A stretch of 64,000 bases of DNA from Streptomyces nojiriensis. GTDB taxonomy: Bacteria > Actinomycetota > Actinomycetes > Streptomycetales > Streptomycetaceae. A program made the position numbers and the translations under genes. The stretch is from contig NZ_CP071139.1 in assembly GCF_017639205.1 (NCBI RefSeq), positions 6,881,501 through 6,945,500 of the forward strand, given 5' to 3'. Positions within the stretch are counted from its first letter, which is position 1. Every line of letters begins with the position of its first letter. Positions 24,276 to 32,639 of this stretch are shown piece by piece. The notes below the pieces were generated by a model. That model was not told the DNA's origin. It saw only the letters and a program-made list of their open reading frames with translations, and did not search any database.

Positions 24276-25193
24276 CTACGTGCCGATCAGCTCGGAGACC
24301 TTCACGAAGCGGTAGCCGCGCTTGCGCAGTTCGGGGACGATCCGCTGGACGGCCTCCTCGGTGACCGGGGCGGCGCTGCGCGTGCAGTGCATGACCACCA
24401 CCGACCCGGGCTTCACGCCGGTGAGCACCTGCTCGGCCACGGCGCCCGGGTCCTTGGCGAAGGCGTCCCCGCTGACCACGTCCCACTGGACGGCCGTGAC
24501 CTTGGCCGTGGACAGGGCCCGCAGCGCCTGGTCGTCGTAGCAGCCGCCGGGGAAGCGGAAGTACGGGACGGTGTTGACCGCGCCCGCCTGCCGGAAGGCG
24601 GCGAAGGCCCGGTCCACGTCGGCGCGGGCGGCCGCGGAGTCGAGCGCGGGCAGCCCGTAGCAGGGGGACTTGAAGGCGTGGTGGCTGTACGAGTGGTTCG
24701 CGATCTCGAAGTTCGGGTCGGTGCCGATCGACTTGGCCTGGTCCGGGTACTCCTCGGCCCAGCGGCCCGTCATGAAGATCGTCGAGGGCACCTTGAGGGT
24801 GCGCAGGGTCGAGATCAGCGCCGGGTTGTCGAAGTGCTCCCCGTCCGCGGCGCGCGGCCCCTGGTCCGAGGTCATGTCGGCGTCGAAGGTCAGCGCCACG
24901 GTCTTGTCCGTCTGCTGCTTCGCCCGTTCGAAGACGGGGGTCAGGCCGTTCGGGCCCGGCGCCATGGTCGGGGGCTTGGCGGGCGCACCGGCCTGCGGGG
25001 ACGCGGCGGGCGGTCCGGATGCGGCGGCCGAGGCCGAGGCCGAGGCCGAAGCGGAAGCCGAGGCGGCGGGGGTGCCCATACGGGCCTCGCGGCCGGCGTC
25101 CGGCGCGCCGGCGCCGCCCCCGCATCCCGCGAGGGCGGCGCCGAGCGCCGCCGTGGCAGCTGCGGCAGCTACTTTTCGTACGGAATTGGTCAC
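24276..25193 (-). CDS. NodB-domain polysaccharide deacetylase lipoprotein
   Basis: A 305-residue lipoprotein. The signal ends in the lipobox LAGC near residue 24; an Ala-Ser repeat linker follows. The NodB domain (about residues 95-300) has motif 1 TFDADMTSDQG (catalytic Asp and metal Asp), motif 2 NHSYSHHAF (metal His), motif 3 RFPGGCYDD, and motif 5 VVMHCTRSA (catalytic His). It would remove acetyl groups from cell-wall or surface polysaccharide outside the membrane. The GTG start lies eight bases from a TATAGT -10 element with no ribosome site, so the mRNA may be leaderless. Confidence 0.87.
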   Translation of the reverse strand: MTNSVRKVAAAAATAALGAALAGCGGGAGAPDAGREARMGTPAASASASASASASAAASGPPAASPQAGAPAKPPTMAPGPNGLTPVFERAKQQTDKTVALTFDADMTSDQGPRAADGEHFDNPALISTLRTLKVPSTIFMTGRWAEEYPDQAKSIGTDPNFEIANHSYSHHAFKSPCYGLPALDSAAARADVDRAFAAFRQAGAVNTVPYFRFPGGCYDDQALRALSTAKVTAVQWDVVSGDAFAKDPGAVAEQVLTGVKPGSVVVMHCTRSAAPVTEEAVQRIVPELRKRGYRFVKVSELIGT

Positions 25194-25201
25194 GTACGCA
25201 A

Positions 25202-25207
25202 ACTATA
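25202..25207 (-). promoter_or_regulatory. -10 element of the deacetylase gene, probably leaderless
   Basis: The minus strand reads TATAGT, then eight bases, then the GTG start. Transcription initiating six to eight bases past the -10 would begin at or next to the start codon. No convincing -35 hexamer is visible. Confidence 0.45.
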
Positions 25208-25289
25208 TGACTAACTGATGAGAAGAATGAACGACAGGCGGTCGGGCGGAACTCACCCCTCCAGCAGCGTGCCGATGGCTCTGTACAGG

Positions 25290-26660
25290 TCAGTGCCAAG
25301 GCCCCGTCACCGCGAACGTGGTCCCCGGCGCGTAGGCGTTCACGTACATCGTCCGCCCGTCGGGGGAGAAGGTGACCCCGGCGAACTCCCCCCACTCCGG
25401 GGTCCCCGGAGCTCCGATGTCCTCTGCGTTGCGTGCCATCGGGTAGACCTCGCCGCCCACCGTCACCCCGAAGACGTACTGCGCGCCGCCGCCGTCCTCG
25501 CACACCATCAGTCCGCCGTCCGGGGCCAGGCAGATGTTGTCGGGGGAGTCCCCGGGCAGCGCGATGTCGGCGGCCGGGCCGAAGAGGACGTCCAGGCGGA
25601 TCGTGGAGCGCCGCGGGTCGTGGAACCACACCTGCCCGTGGTGGTCGGCGGCCGCGCCCTCGCCGCTGCGCGCGAAGCTGGACACGAAGTGCACCCCGCC
25701 GTCGCCCCAGTAGCAGCCCTCCAGTTTCTGCGCGTGGGTGATCCCGCCCGGCCCGAAGTCCTGGAGCCGGATCGGGGTTCCGGCCGCCGACGGGTCCGGT
25801 ACGGGCACCCACTCCACCGGGAACACCGCCCCGGGCTCGTCCACCACCGCCAGGTCCGCGAGCCCCGGCACCCGCAGGGCCTCCAGCCGGCCCCCGGCCC
25901 GCAGCGAGCCGAGCCCGCCGAGCGGCCGCTCCGGCAGGAACCGGTAGAACAGGCCGAACGGCCGGACGAAGGCGTCCTCGGTCTCGTAGACGACCCCGCG
26001 GTACGGGTCCACGGCGACGGCCTCGTGCGCGAAGCGGCCCATCGCGGTGAGCGGGACCGCGCCCGAGCGGTGCGGGTCGGCCGGGTCCACCTCGAAGACG
26101 TAGCCGTGGTCGCGGGTGTAGCCGGAGGCGCCCGCCCGGTCCTCGGTCTCCTCGCAGCTCAGCCAGGTGTTCCAGGGGGTACGGCCGCCCGCGCAGTTGA
26201 CGGCGGTGCCGGCGAGGGCGACGCGCTCACCGGTGACCCGCCCGGCCGCGTCCAGCTCCAGGGCGGTGCAGCCGCCGAGGGCCCGGGGGTCGTACGTCAG
26301 GCCCGGGACGGCGGGGACGCGCAGGGCGGCGGTGGTGCGGTTCTCGTGGTTGCGGACGAGGCGCACGCGGCCGCCGCCGGCCTCGAAGGCCGCCATGCCG
26401 TCGCAGTTGGCGGGCACGGGCCCCTCACCGGAGCGCAGCGGCTCGCCGGCCCGGGAGAGCACCCGGTAGGTGAATCCGGCGGGCAGGTCGAGCAGCCCGC
26501 GCGGATCGGCCACCAGCGGCCCGTACCCGCGGTCGGTGCGGGGGGTCCGCGGGGCCCGGGCGGCGGCCCGCGAGCCGCCGCCACCGGCGAACAGTGCGCC
26601 GAGCGCCCCGCTGAAGGCGATCCCGCCCGCGGCGAGCAGGCCGCGTCGGGTGACGGGCAT
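25290..26660 (-). CDS. PhoX-family (DUF839) secreted phosphatase
   Basis: A 456-residue protein with a Tat signal (TRRGLLAAGGIAFSGALGAL) at the N-terminus. The PhoX fold is recognised from NCDGMAAFEAGGGRVRLVRNHE, NCAGGRTPWNTWLSCEET, RFAHEAVAVDP, YETED, and a C-terminal GDSPDNICLAPDGGLMVCED. PhoX enzymes are Ca/Fe-dependent alkaline phosphatases exported folded. The ATG at 26660 has a GGGAG ribosome site; an upstream ATG at 26681 would overlap the preceding stop as TGATG and cannot be excluded. It follows a secreted protein gene in the same operon. Confidence 0.85.
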   Translation of the reverse strand: MPVTRRGLLAAGGIAFSGALGALFAGGGGSRAAARAPRTPRTDRGYGPLVADPRGLLDLPAGFTYRVLSRAGEPLRSGEGPVPANCDGMAAFEAGGGRVRLVRNHENRTTAALRVPAVPGLTYDPRALGGCTALELDAAGRVTGERVALAGTAVNCAGGRTPWNTWLSCEETEDRAGASGYTRDHGYVFEVDPADPHRSGAVPLTAMGRFAHEAVAVDPYRGVVYETEDAFVRPFGLFYRFLPERPLGGLGSLRAGGRLEALRVPGLADLAVVDEPGAVFPVEWVPVPDPSAAGTPIRLQDFGPGGITHAQKLEGCYWGDGGVHFVSSFARSGEGAAADHHGQVWFHDPRRSTIRLDVLFGPAADIALPGDSPDNICLAPDGGLMVCEDGGGAQYVFGVTVGGEVYPMARNAEDIGAPGTPEWGEFAGVTFSPDGRTMYVNAYAPGTTFAVTGPWH

Positions 26661-26680
26661 CGGCCGCTCCCGGGACGGCA

Positions 26681-27241
26681 TCAGAGCGACGGCTTGGGGC
26701 GGGTGGTGCCCGGAAGGCAGGTCACCGCCCGGTTGAAGGTTTCGAACAGGCCGTCGGGATTCTTCTTCCAGAGCCACAGGTGCAGGGCGTAGTGCACCGG
26801 CTGACCGGGGAAGTTGCCGGGCTTGGGGCCCTTGAAGGGGATGCCGAACATCGTGGGGCGGTCGTCGTCCGTCGCCAGCTTCTGGTCGCGGTCGTAGAGC
26901 AGCCACTGCACGGCGACGAGCCGCTTGCCGCCGCGCCCGTCGTCCTCGTAGAACAGCGCGGCGGGCTTCGCCGGGTCGAGGGAGTTGTCGTACTTGTGGT
27001 TGAAGTGCGGGTAACCGAGCGCGCCGGGGCCCGCCTTGTCGACGACGCAGTACTGGTCGGGCTTGTAGCCGTCCGCCACGGCGTTGGCGTGCACCTGGTA
27101 CCTGGCGGTCGCCGCGTACGTACGGGCCAGGTCGCCCTGGGCCCGGCCGCGGCCCGAGTCCGCGGCGGCGAGCGGAGCGGTGGCGGCCGCCAGGGTGAGC
27201 GAGGCGGCTGCGGTGAGGGCCAGGGCGAGACTGCGGGCCAT
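26681..27241 (-). CDS. secreted protein of unknown function upstream of phoX
   Basis: A 186-residue protein with a Sec signal peptide (MARSLALALTAAASLTLAAA to LAAADSG). The mature part contains ARYQVHANAVADGYKPDQYC, a PHFNHKYDN segment, LVAVQWLLYDRDQ, and HYALHLWLWKKNPDGLFETF. Several His and aromatic residues could bind metal or haem, but I recognise no family. The ATG at 27241 is fixed by AAGGAG seven bases upstream. It lies directly upstream of the PhoX gene (20 bases or an overlap, depending on start choice), so the two are probably co-expressed and may act together outside the cell. Confidence 0.72.
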   Translation of the reverse strand: MARSLALALTAAASLTLAAATAPLAAADSGRGRAQGDLARTYAATARYQVHANAVADGYKPDQYCVVDKAGPGALGYPHFNHKYDNSLDPAKPAALFYEDDGRGGKRLVAVQWLLYDRDQKLATDDDRPTMFGIPFKGPKPGNFPGQPVHYALHLWLWKKNPDGLFETFNRAVTCLPGTTRPKPSL

Positions 27242-27501
27242 GCGCGGGCTCCTTGTGACGGGCTGGGTGACGGGCTGGCTGGGGGCACCTGCAGCCCTTC
27301 CCCGGGCCGCCGGGCCCGCCACACACTCGGCCCGGACGGGCGACCGCCGATCGGCTGACGATCGGCCGGACCCGCACCCGGACCCGCCCCGGCACCCGGC
27401 GCCGCCGGCTCACTCGAACGGGAAAGGCGCCGTTTCGCGACCCACCCGCGCGGGGAACCGGTGTTGTCCCCAGCAGGCGAGCGCGACGGAGGGTACGGAC
27501 C

Positions 27502-28815
27502 ATGGCGCAGCAGGATGCGGCACCGGACGGCGGCGGGGAGCTGCACGAGATCGTGTCGGCCGTGTCCCGGGGCGCGCCGGAGTACCGGCAGTGTCCCCAT
27601 CCGATGTACGCCGCCCTGCGCGAGCAGGACCCGGTGTGCCGGCTGACCCCTCCGCACGGGATCGAGACGTACCTCATCACCCGTTACGACGACGCCCGCG
27701 ACGCGCTGTCGGACCCCCGGTTCAGCAAGAACATGCACGGGGCCATCGACACGTACCACGCCGTGTACGGCAGCTTCTTCGACGCGCTCGACGACAACGT
27801 GCTCTTCTCGGACCCGCCCCGCCACACGCGGCTGCGCCGCGTCCTGCGGAGCGCCTTCACCCCGCGGCGGGTGGAGCAGATGCGTCCGAGGATCACCGCG
27901 ATCGCCGAGAGCATCCTGCGCGAATGCCGGCGGGCGGGCACGGTCGACCTCATGGCCTCGTTCGCCTTCCCGCTGCCCGTCGCGGTCCTGTGCGAACTGA
28001 TGGGCATCCCGCAGGAGGACCGCCCGGAGATCCTGGAGCAGTTCGCGGTGGTGACCCGCTCCCGGTTCGACCCCAGCAGGAAGGCGGAGCTGAAGGCGGC
28101 CGAGGAGCGCCTGCAGCACCGGCTGGAGCGGCTCATCTCGGACACGCGCGCGCACCCGTCGGACTCCTTCCTCGGCGACCTCCTCCAGGCGGAGGAACGG
28201 CTGGAGGATTCCGAACTGGTCGCGTCGCTGTGGGTCCTGTTCTTCGCCGGCCACAAGACCACCGCCTACCAGATCGGCAATTCCGTCCTCAACCTGCTGC
28301 TGCGCCCCGATCAGGCGGCGTTGCTGCGCAAGGACCCCGCGCTCATCCCGCGGGCGGTCGAGGAGATGCTGCGGTTCGAGGGGTCGGTGGAGACGTCGAC
28401 CTTCCGGTACGCGGCACGGGCCGCGGAGATCCGGGGCACCGCGATCCCCGAGGGCTCCCTCGTGCAGATCGCGATCTCCTCGGCCAACCGGGACCCCGAG
28501 AAGTTCGACCTCCCCGACGAGCTGGACGTGACGCGCGAGGGACTCCAGGGCACGCACCTGGGCTTCGGGCACGGTACCCACTACTGCCTGGGGGCGCCGC
28601 TGGCGCGGCTCGAACTCGAGATCGCGCTCGCCACCCTCCTGCGGGAGTTCCCGGACATGGAGCTCGCGGACGCGCAGGAGACCGGGCGGGCATGGCTCAA
28701 GGGCCCGGTGCCGGCGTTCCGGGGCCTCGAACACCTCCGCCTCGTCCTGGAGCCGCCCCGCCCCGGCGCGGATCCGGGCGAGGCGTCCCTGGCCTCCGTG
28801 GCCTCCGGCAGGTAA
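27502..28815 (+). CDS. cytochrome P450 with Lys in the I-helix acid position
   Basis: A 437-residue soluble bacterial P450. The haem Cys is in FGHGTHYCLGAPLARLE near residue 363; the ExxR motif is in AVEEMLRFEG; DPPRHTRLRRVLRSAFTPRR is the C-helix. The I-helix reads LFFAGHKTTAYQIG, so the usual Asp/Glu before the Thr is Lys, which may change oxygen activation. The ATG at 27502 has GGAGG at a normal distance. The amidohydrolase gene follows after 27 bases in the same direction, and no ferredoxin or reductase is nearby. The substrate is unknown. Confidence 0.88.
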   Translation: MAQQDAAPDGGGELHEIVSAVSRGAPEYRQCPHPMYAALREQDPVCRLTPPHGIETYLITRYDDARDALSDPRFSKNMHGAIDTYHAVYGSFFDALDDNVLFSDPPRHTRLRRVLRSAFTPRRVEQMRPRITAIAESILRECRRAGTVDLMASFAFPLPVAVLCELMGIPQEDRPEILEQFAVVTRSRFDPSRKAELKAAEERLQHRLERLISDTRAHPSDSFLGDLLQAEERLEDSELVASLWVLFFAGHKTTAYQIGNSVLNLLLRPDQAALLRKDPALIPRAVEEMLRFEGSVETSTFRYAARAAEIRGTAIPEGSLVQIAISSANRDPEKFDLPDELDVTREGLQGTHLGFGHGTHYCLGAPLARLELEIALATLLREFPDMELADAQETGRAWLKGPVPAFRGLEHLRLVLEPPRPGADPGEASLASVASGR

Positions 28816-28842
28816 CCCAGACCCGATGGGCGGTGGATCGGC

Positions 28843-30027
28843 ATGACGGATTCCGTGAGTACCTCCGCACTGCGCCTCCTGGGGACGCCGGCGGACGAAC
28901 TGCGGATCGCCGCGGTGGGCACCAGCGCGGTCATCCGGGTCGCGCGGGGTTTCTCCGCGCCGGGCACGGGCGCGGCGCCCGCGGCCCATTCGAAGATCGA
29001 CATGCATCAACACTTCTGCGCGCCGCAGTGGCGCGACTGGGCCGCGCACCACGGGCTGATCAAGCCGGAACGGCTGCCCCCGTGGAGCCGGCTCGACACC
29101 GACGCGGCGATCCGCTTCATGGACGACGCGGGCATCACGACCGCCGTCCTCAAGCCGATGCTGCCCGCGCGCTACCGCTCGTCGGCGCAGCTGCGCGAGG
29201 CCATCAACATCACGCTGCAGTCGATGATCGAGGTGGCGCAGTCGCACCCGGGACGGTTCTCGTACTACGTGCCGCTGTTCCTGGACGACCCGGAGGCCTC
29301 GTCCTGGGCCGTGCGCCGCGGGCTCGGGCAACTGGGGGCCGTCGGGGTGAACGTGACGGCCAACTACGGGGGCGTCTACCTCGGTGATCCCGTCTACGAC
29401 CGGCTGTTCCACGAGTTGAACGAGTTCTCCGCCGTGGTGGACACCCACCCGCACAACCTCCCGGACGGCCCGCCCGGCCCGCCGCGTGGGTCCGGTCCGT
29501 CCGGCCCAGGCGCGTCGGGTCCGCCCGGTGGTGCCTCGGGCCGGCCTGGCGCCTCCGGGCCGCCCGGCGGGTCGACGGTTCCGGGTATCCCGAACTTCAT
29601 GTGCGACTTCCTGCTGGACACCACGCGGGCCGCCGTGAACATGATCAGCCACGGGACGCTGGACCGCTTCCCGGACATCTCCGTCGTCCTGCCGCACGCC
29701 GGAGGCTTCCTGCCGTACATCGCGACGCGGCTGGAGGCCCTCGGGCGGTTCTGCGAACCGCGCGTCGAACCCGCCGCCGTCCGTGACCACCTGAGCCGCT
29801 TCTACTACGACACGGCAGGCCCCATGGCACCCGCCGCGACCCTGCTGGAGCACGTGCCGGCCGACCACGTCCTCTTCGGTACCGACTGGCCCGCCGCCCC
29901 CGCCGACACGGTCATGGACCTGGCGCTCCCCGCCCTCGAAGCCGACCCGGCCTTCACCCCCGAGCAGCTGCGGGGGATCTACCACGACAACGCGATGCGC
30001 CTGATCCCGCAGTTGGCGACCGCCTGA
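28843..30027 (+). CDS. amidohydrolase-2 family protein with collagen-like insert
   Basis: A 394-residue metal-dependent hydrolase or decarboxylase of the ACMSD/resorcylate-decarboxylase type. Metal ligands are HxH in DMHQHF, His in VVDTHPHN, His in VLPHAGGFLPY and Asp in FGTDWPAAP. An unusual N-terminal extension of about 50 residues precedes the barrel. Residues about 207-245 are a Gly-Pro-rich, collagen-like stretch (GPPGPP to GPPGGS) placed in the loop after THPHNLP; it keeps the frame and looks like an expanded loop. It probably acts after the P450 in a short pathway, which is an inference. It ends at a strong terminator. Confidence 0.83.
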   Translation: MTDSVSTSALRLLGTPADELRIAAVGTSAVIRVARGFSAPGTGAAPAAHSKIDMHQHFCAPQWRDWAAHHGLIKPERLPPWSRLDTDAAIRFMDDAGITTAVLKPMLPARYRSSAQLREAINITLQSMIEVAQSHPGRFSYYVPLFLDDPEASSWAVRRGLGQLGAVGVNVTANYGGVYLGDPVYDRLFHELNEFSAVVDTHPHNLPDGPPGPPRGSGPSGPGASGPPGGASGRPGASGPPGGSTVPGIPNFMCDFLLDTTRAAVNMISHGTLDRFPDISVVLPHAGGFLPYIATRLEALGRFCEPRVEPAAVRDHLSRFYYDTAGPMAPAATLLEHVPADHVLFGTDWPAAPADTVMDLALPALEADPAFTPEQLRGIYHDNAMRLIPQLATA

Positions 30028-30064
30028 CGGGGGTGTGGGCCGCGATGTGCGGCCCACACCCCCG
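30028..30064. terminator. bidirectional terminator between the amidohydrolase and osmC genes
   Basis: A perfect 16-bp stem (CGGGGGTGTGGGCCGC and its complement) with the loop GATGT, starting at the first base after the amidohydrolase stop and ending 15 bases before the osmC stop. Confidence 0.9.
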
Positions 30065-30079
30065 CCGGATCGGGAGCGA

Positions 30080-30505
30080 TCAGGCGAGCTCCGCGCTCAG
30101 CGTGATCGTCGTACCGGTCAGTGCCTGGCTGACCGGGCAGTTCTTCTTGGCGTCCTCGGCCGCGGCGGCGAAGCCCTCCGCGTCCAGGCCGGGGACCTCC
30201 GCACGGACCGTCAGGTGGATGCCCGTGATGCCCTCGCCCGGCTGGAAGGTCACATCGGCCTTGGTCTCCAGGCGGGTGGGCGGGGTGCCGGCGCCGTCCA
30301 GGCCGTGCGAGAGGGCCATCGAGTAGCAGCTGGAGTGTGCGGCGGCGATCAGCTCTTCCGGGCTGGTCTTGCCGTTCGCGGCCTCGGCGCGCGAGGGCCA
30401 GGAGACCTCGAACGAGCCCCGGCCCGACGAGTCGAGGCTGACCGTGCCGGCGCCCTTGAGCAGGTTGCCTTCCCAGACGGTGTGCGCGGTACGCGTGGTG
30501 GCCAT
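30080..30505 (-). CDS. OsmC/Ohr-type peroxiredoxin
   Basis: A 141-residue thiol peroxidase that reduces organic hydroperoxides. The two catalytic cysteines are in AHSSCYSMAL near residue 60 and KKNCPVSQAL near residue 125, with the Arg/Glu region TSPEELIAAA. N-terminal TAHTVWEGNLLKGAG is typical for OsmC. The ATG at 30505 has GAAGGGA upstream. Its length is normal. It lies between convergent and tandem genes and appears monocistronic; zapE ends 63 bases upstream on the same strand. Confidence 0.92.
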   Translation of the reverse strand: MATTRTAHTVWEGNLLKGAGTVSLDSSGRGSFEVSWPSRAEAANGKTSPEELIAAAHSSCYSMALSHGLDGAGTPPTRLETKADVTFQPGEGITGIHLTVRAEVPGLDAEGFAAAAEDAKKNCPVSQALTGTTITLSAELA

Positions 30506-30568
30506 GGTGATCCCTTCGAAGATGTGGGAAACGGCCGGGCTCCCGAAGGTCCCCCGGCGTCCCCAAAC

Positions 30569-31672
30569 CTACTGGGAGACCAGGGGCTTCGCGTCGCGCG
30601 CCAGCGCGGTGAGCCGCGATATGGCGCGGAAGTACTTCTTCCGATAGCCGCCGTTCAGCATGTCCTCACTGAACAGACGGTCGAAGGGGACCCCGGAGGC
30701 CAGCACCGGGATCTCGCGGTCGTACAGCCGGTCGGCCAGCACCACCAGGCGCAGCGCCGTCGACTGGTCCGGCACCGGGCCGACGTCGGTCAGGCAGACC
30801 GCCGTGAGGCCGTCGGTCAGCGCGCCGTAGCGGCTGGGGTGCACCCTGGCCAGGTGTTCGAGCAGGCCGGGGAAGTCGTCCAGGCTCGCGCCCTCGGTCG
30901 CGTACGCGGCCTTGGTGACCTGCTCGTCCGAGAACGGCGCCGGGGCCTCCGGCAGGCCGCGGTGGCGGTAGTCCTGGCCGTCGATGCGCAGCGGCCGGAA
31001 GTGCGCCGACAGCCCCTGGATCTCGCGCAGGAAGTCGGCGGCGGCGAAACGGCCCTCGCCGAGCTTGCCGGGGAGCGTGTTGGAGGTGGCGGCCAGCGCC
31101 ACACCCTGCTCGACGAGGCGGCTGAGCAGCGAGGACACCAGCACGGTGTCGCCCGGGTCGTCCAGCTCGAACTCGTCGATGCACAGCAGCCGGTGTCCGC
31201 CGAGGGTCTGCACGGTCTGCTGGAAGCCCAGCGCGCCGACCAGGTTGGTCAGCTCCACGAAGGTGCCGAAGGCCTTGAGCGCGGGTTCGGCCGGGGTGGC
31301 GTGCCACAGGGAGGCCAGCAGGTGGGTCTTGCCGACGCCGTAGCCGCCGTCGAGGTAGACGCCGCGCGGGGCGGCGGGGGCGGCCGGCTTCTTGGAGAAC
31401 CAGCGCTTCTTGCCGGCGCCGCTGGCGTGCGCGCCGCCCAGACCGGCGGCGAATCCGCTCAGCACGGTGACGGCCTCGGACTGGCTGGGCTGGGTCGGGT
31501 CCGGGTTGTACGTGTCGAAGCGCACCGAGTCGAACCGCGGCGGCGGCACCATCTCGGCCACCAGCCGTTCGGCGGGCACCCGCGGCTCGCGCGCGCACAG
31601 GGCCTGGGGCCCCGCGTCGGCTATCGGGGGTCGGCCGGAGGTGTAACCGGAGGTGGAGAGAGATGTTGACAC
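30569..31672 (-). CDS. zapE: ZapE/AFG1-type AAA+ ATPase
   Basis: A 367-residue P-loop ATPase of the AFG1 family, known in bacteria as the cell-division protein ZapE. Walker A is GVYLDGGYGVGKTHLLA, Walker B is LLCIDEFELDDPG, sensor region TSNTLPGKLGEGRF, and an Arg-finger region HFRPLRIDG. The GTG start at 31672 lies eight bases from TAGAGT with no ribosome site, so the message may be leaderless. It is divergent from the RibD_C reductase gene with only 36 bases between starts. The exact role in an actinomycete, where division differs, is not known from sequence. Confidence 0.87.
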   Translation of the reverse strand: MSTSLSTSGYTSGRPPIADAGPQALCAREPRVPAERLVAEMVPPPRFDSVRFDTYNPDPTQPSQSEAVTVLSGFAAGLGGAHASGAGKKRWFSKKPAAPAAPRGVYLDGGYGVGKTHLLASLWHATPAEPALKAFGTFVELTNLVGALGFQQTVQTLGGHRLLCIDEFELDDPGDTVLVSSLLSRLVEQGVALAATSNTLPGKLGEGRFAAADFLREIQGLSAHFRPLRIDGQDYRHRGLPEAPAPFSDEQVTKAAYATEGASLDDFPGLLEHLARVHPSRYGALTDGLTAVCLTDVGPVPDQSTALRLVVLADRLYDREIPVLASGVPFDRLFSEDMLNGGYRKKYFRAISRLTALARDAKPLVSQ

Positions 31673-31680
31673 AGCTCTTA

Positions 31681-31686
31681 ACTCTA
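31681..31686 (-). promoter_or_regulatory. -10 element of zapE, probably leaderless
   Basis: The minus strand reads TAGAGT, eight bases, then GTG. The 36-base gap between divergent starts leaves little room for two conventional leaders, supporting leaderless transcription of zapE. Confidence 0.4.
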
Positions 31687-31708
31687 CGGGGCGTGGCACA
31701 CTGCACCG

Positions 31709-32491
31709 ATGCGACGCCTGTTCCCTGTGACCGATCAGACATCAGCCTCGCCCCGGGACCGGGCCGACCGGGAGTGGTCGCTCGACGAGCTGGCGGAGGC
31801 CTACGCGTACCCCGCGCTGAAGGCGGACGGCCACTGGCTCCGGGCCAACATGGTCTCCACCCTGGACGGGGGCGCCCAGCACGAAGGACGCTCGCAGCCC
31901 ATCTCCGGCGAGACGGACATGCGGATCTTCGGCACCCTGCGGGCACTGGCCGATGTGGTGGTCGTCGGCGCGGAAACGGTTCGCCAGGAGGGTTACCGCC
32001 CGGCCCGCGCCCGGGAGGCCTTCGCCGCCCGCCGCGCCGCCTCCGGACAGGGCCCGGCCCCCGCCATCGCCGTGGTCACGGCCAGCATGGACCTGGACTT
32101 CTCGCTGCCCCTGTTCACCTCCCCGCTGGTGCCGACCCTGGTGGTCACCGGGGCCGCCGCGCCCGCCGCCCGGGTGGCCGAGGCCGCGCGGGCCGGAGCC
32201 GAGGTCGTGGTGGCCGGTGACGGCGCGACCGTGGACGCCGCCCGGGCGGTACGGGAACTCGCCGGGCGGGGGCTGCGCCGCCAGCTCACCGAGGGCGGGC
32301 CCCGGCTCCTGGGCCAGTTCGTGGCCGCCGACGCCCTGGACGAGCTGTGCCTGACGATCTCGCCGATGCTCGTGGCGGGAGGCGCCCAGCGGATCGCCGG
32401 CGGCCCCTCCGTCACGGTTCCGCACCGGCTCGCGCCCGCCTGCGTACTGGAAGAGGCCGGGTTCCTCTTCACGAGCTACCGTCGGATCTGA
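31709..32491 (+). CDS. pyrimidine reductase (RibD C-terminal domain) family protein
   Basis: A 260-residue NAD(P)H-dependent reductase of the RibD_C/dihydrofolate reductase-like fold: ANMVSTLDGGAQHEGRSQPIS near residue 47, VVVVGAETVRQEGY near residue 83, and LTEGGPRLLGQFVAADALDELCLTISPML toward the C-terminus. In riboflavin synthesis this domain reduces the ribosyl side chain, but here no deaminase domain and no rib genes are adjacent. It may act on another pyrimidine-like substrate or in deazaflavin-related chemistry; that is open. Confidence 0.84.
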   Translation: MRRLFPVTDQTSASPRDRADREWSLDELAEAYAYPALKADGHWLRANMVSTLDGGAQHEGRSQPISGETDMRIFGTLRALADVVVVGAETVRQEGYRPARAREAFAARRAASGQGPAPAIAVVTASMDLDFSLPLFTSPLVPTLVVTGAAAPAARVAEAARAGAEVVVAGDGATVDAARAVRELAGRGLRRQLTEGGPRLLGQFVAADALDELCLTISPMLVAGGAQRIAGGPSVTVPHRLAPACVLEEAGFLFTSYRRI

Positions 32492-32639
32492 CAAGGCGCG
32501 GAATTTGTCGTTCCGCTTTGCTTCCGCTGGGCACATAACTGGGCAGGTATGTCTGGGCAGGGCCCCGTGCGACAGCGGGGCAGGATGGTTTCCGCAGGGG
32601 TCGGCCGGCCGGCCTCGGCCCATGAAGGAGAGGGCGTCC

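Noticed and set aside
26722..30057. Very long open reading frame on the minus strand opposite the P450 and amidohydrolase genes.
   Set aside because: It mirrors the codons of two genes with complete catalytic motifs; it has no ribosome site or recognisable domain. Long antisense frames are expected at this GC content.
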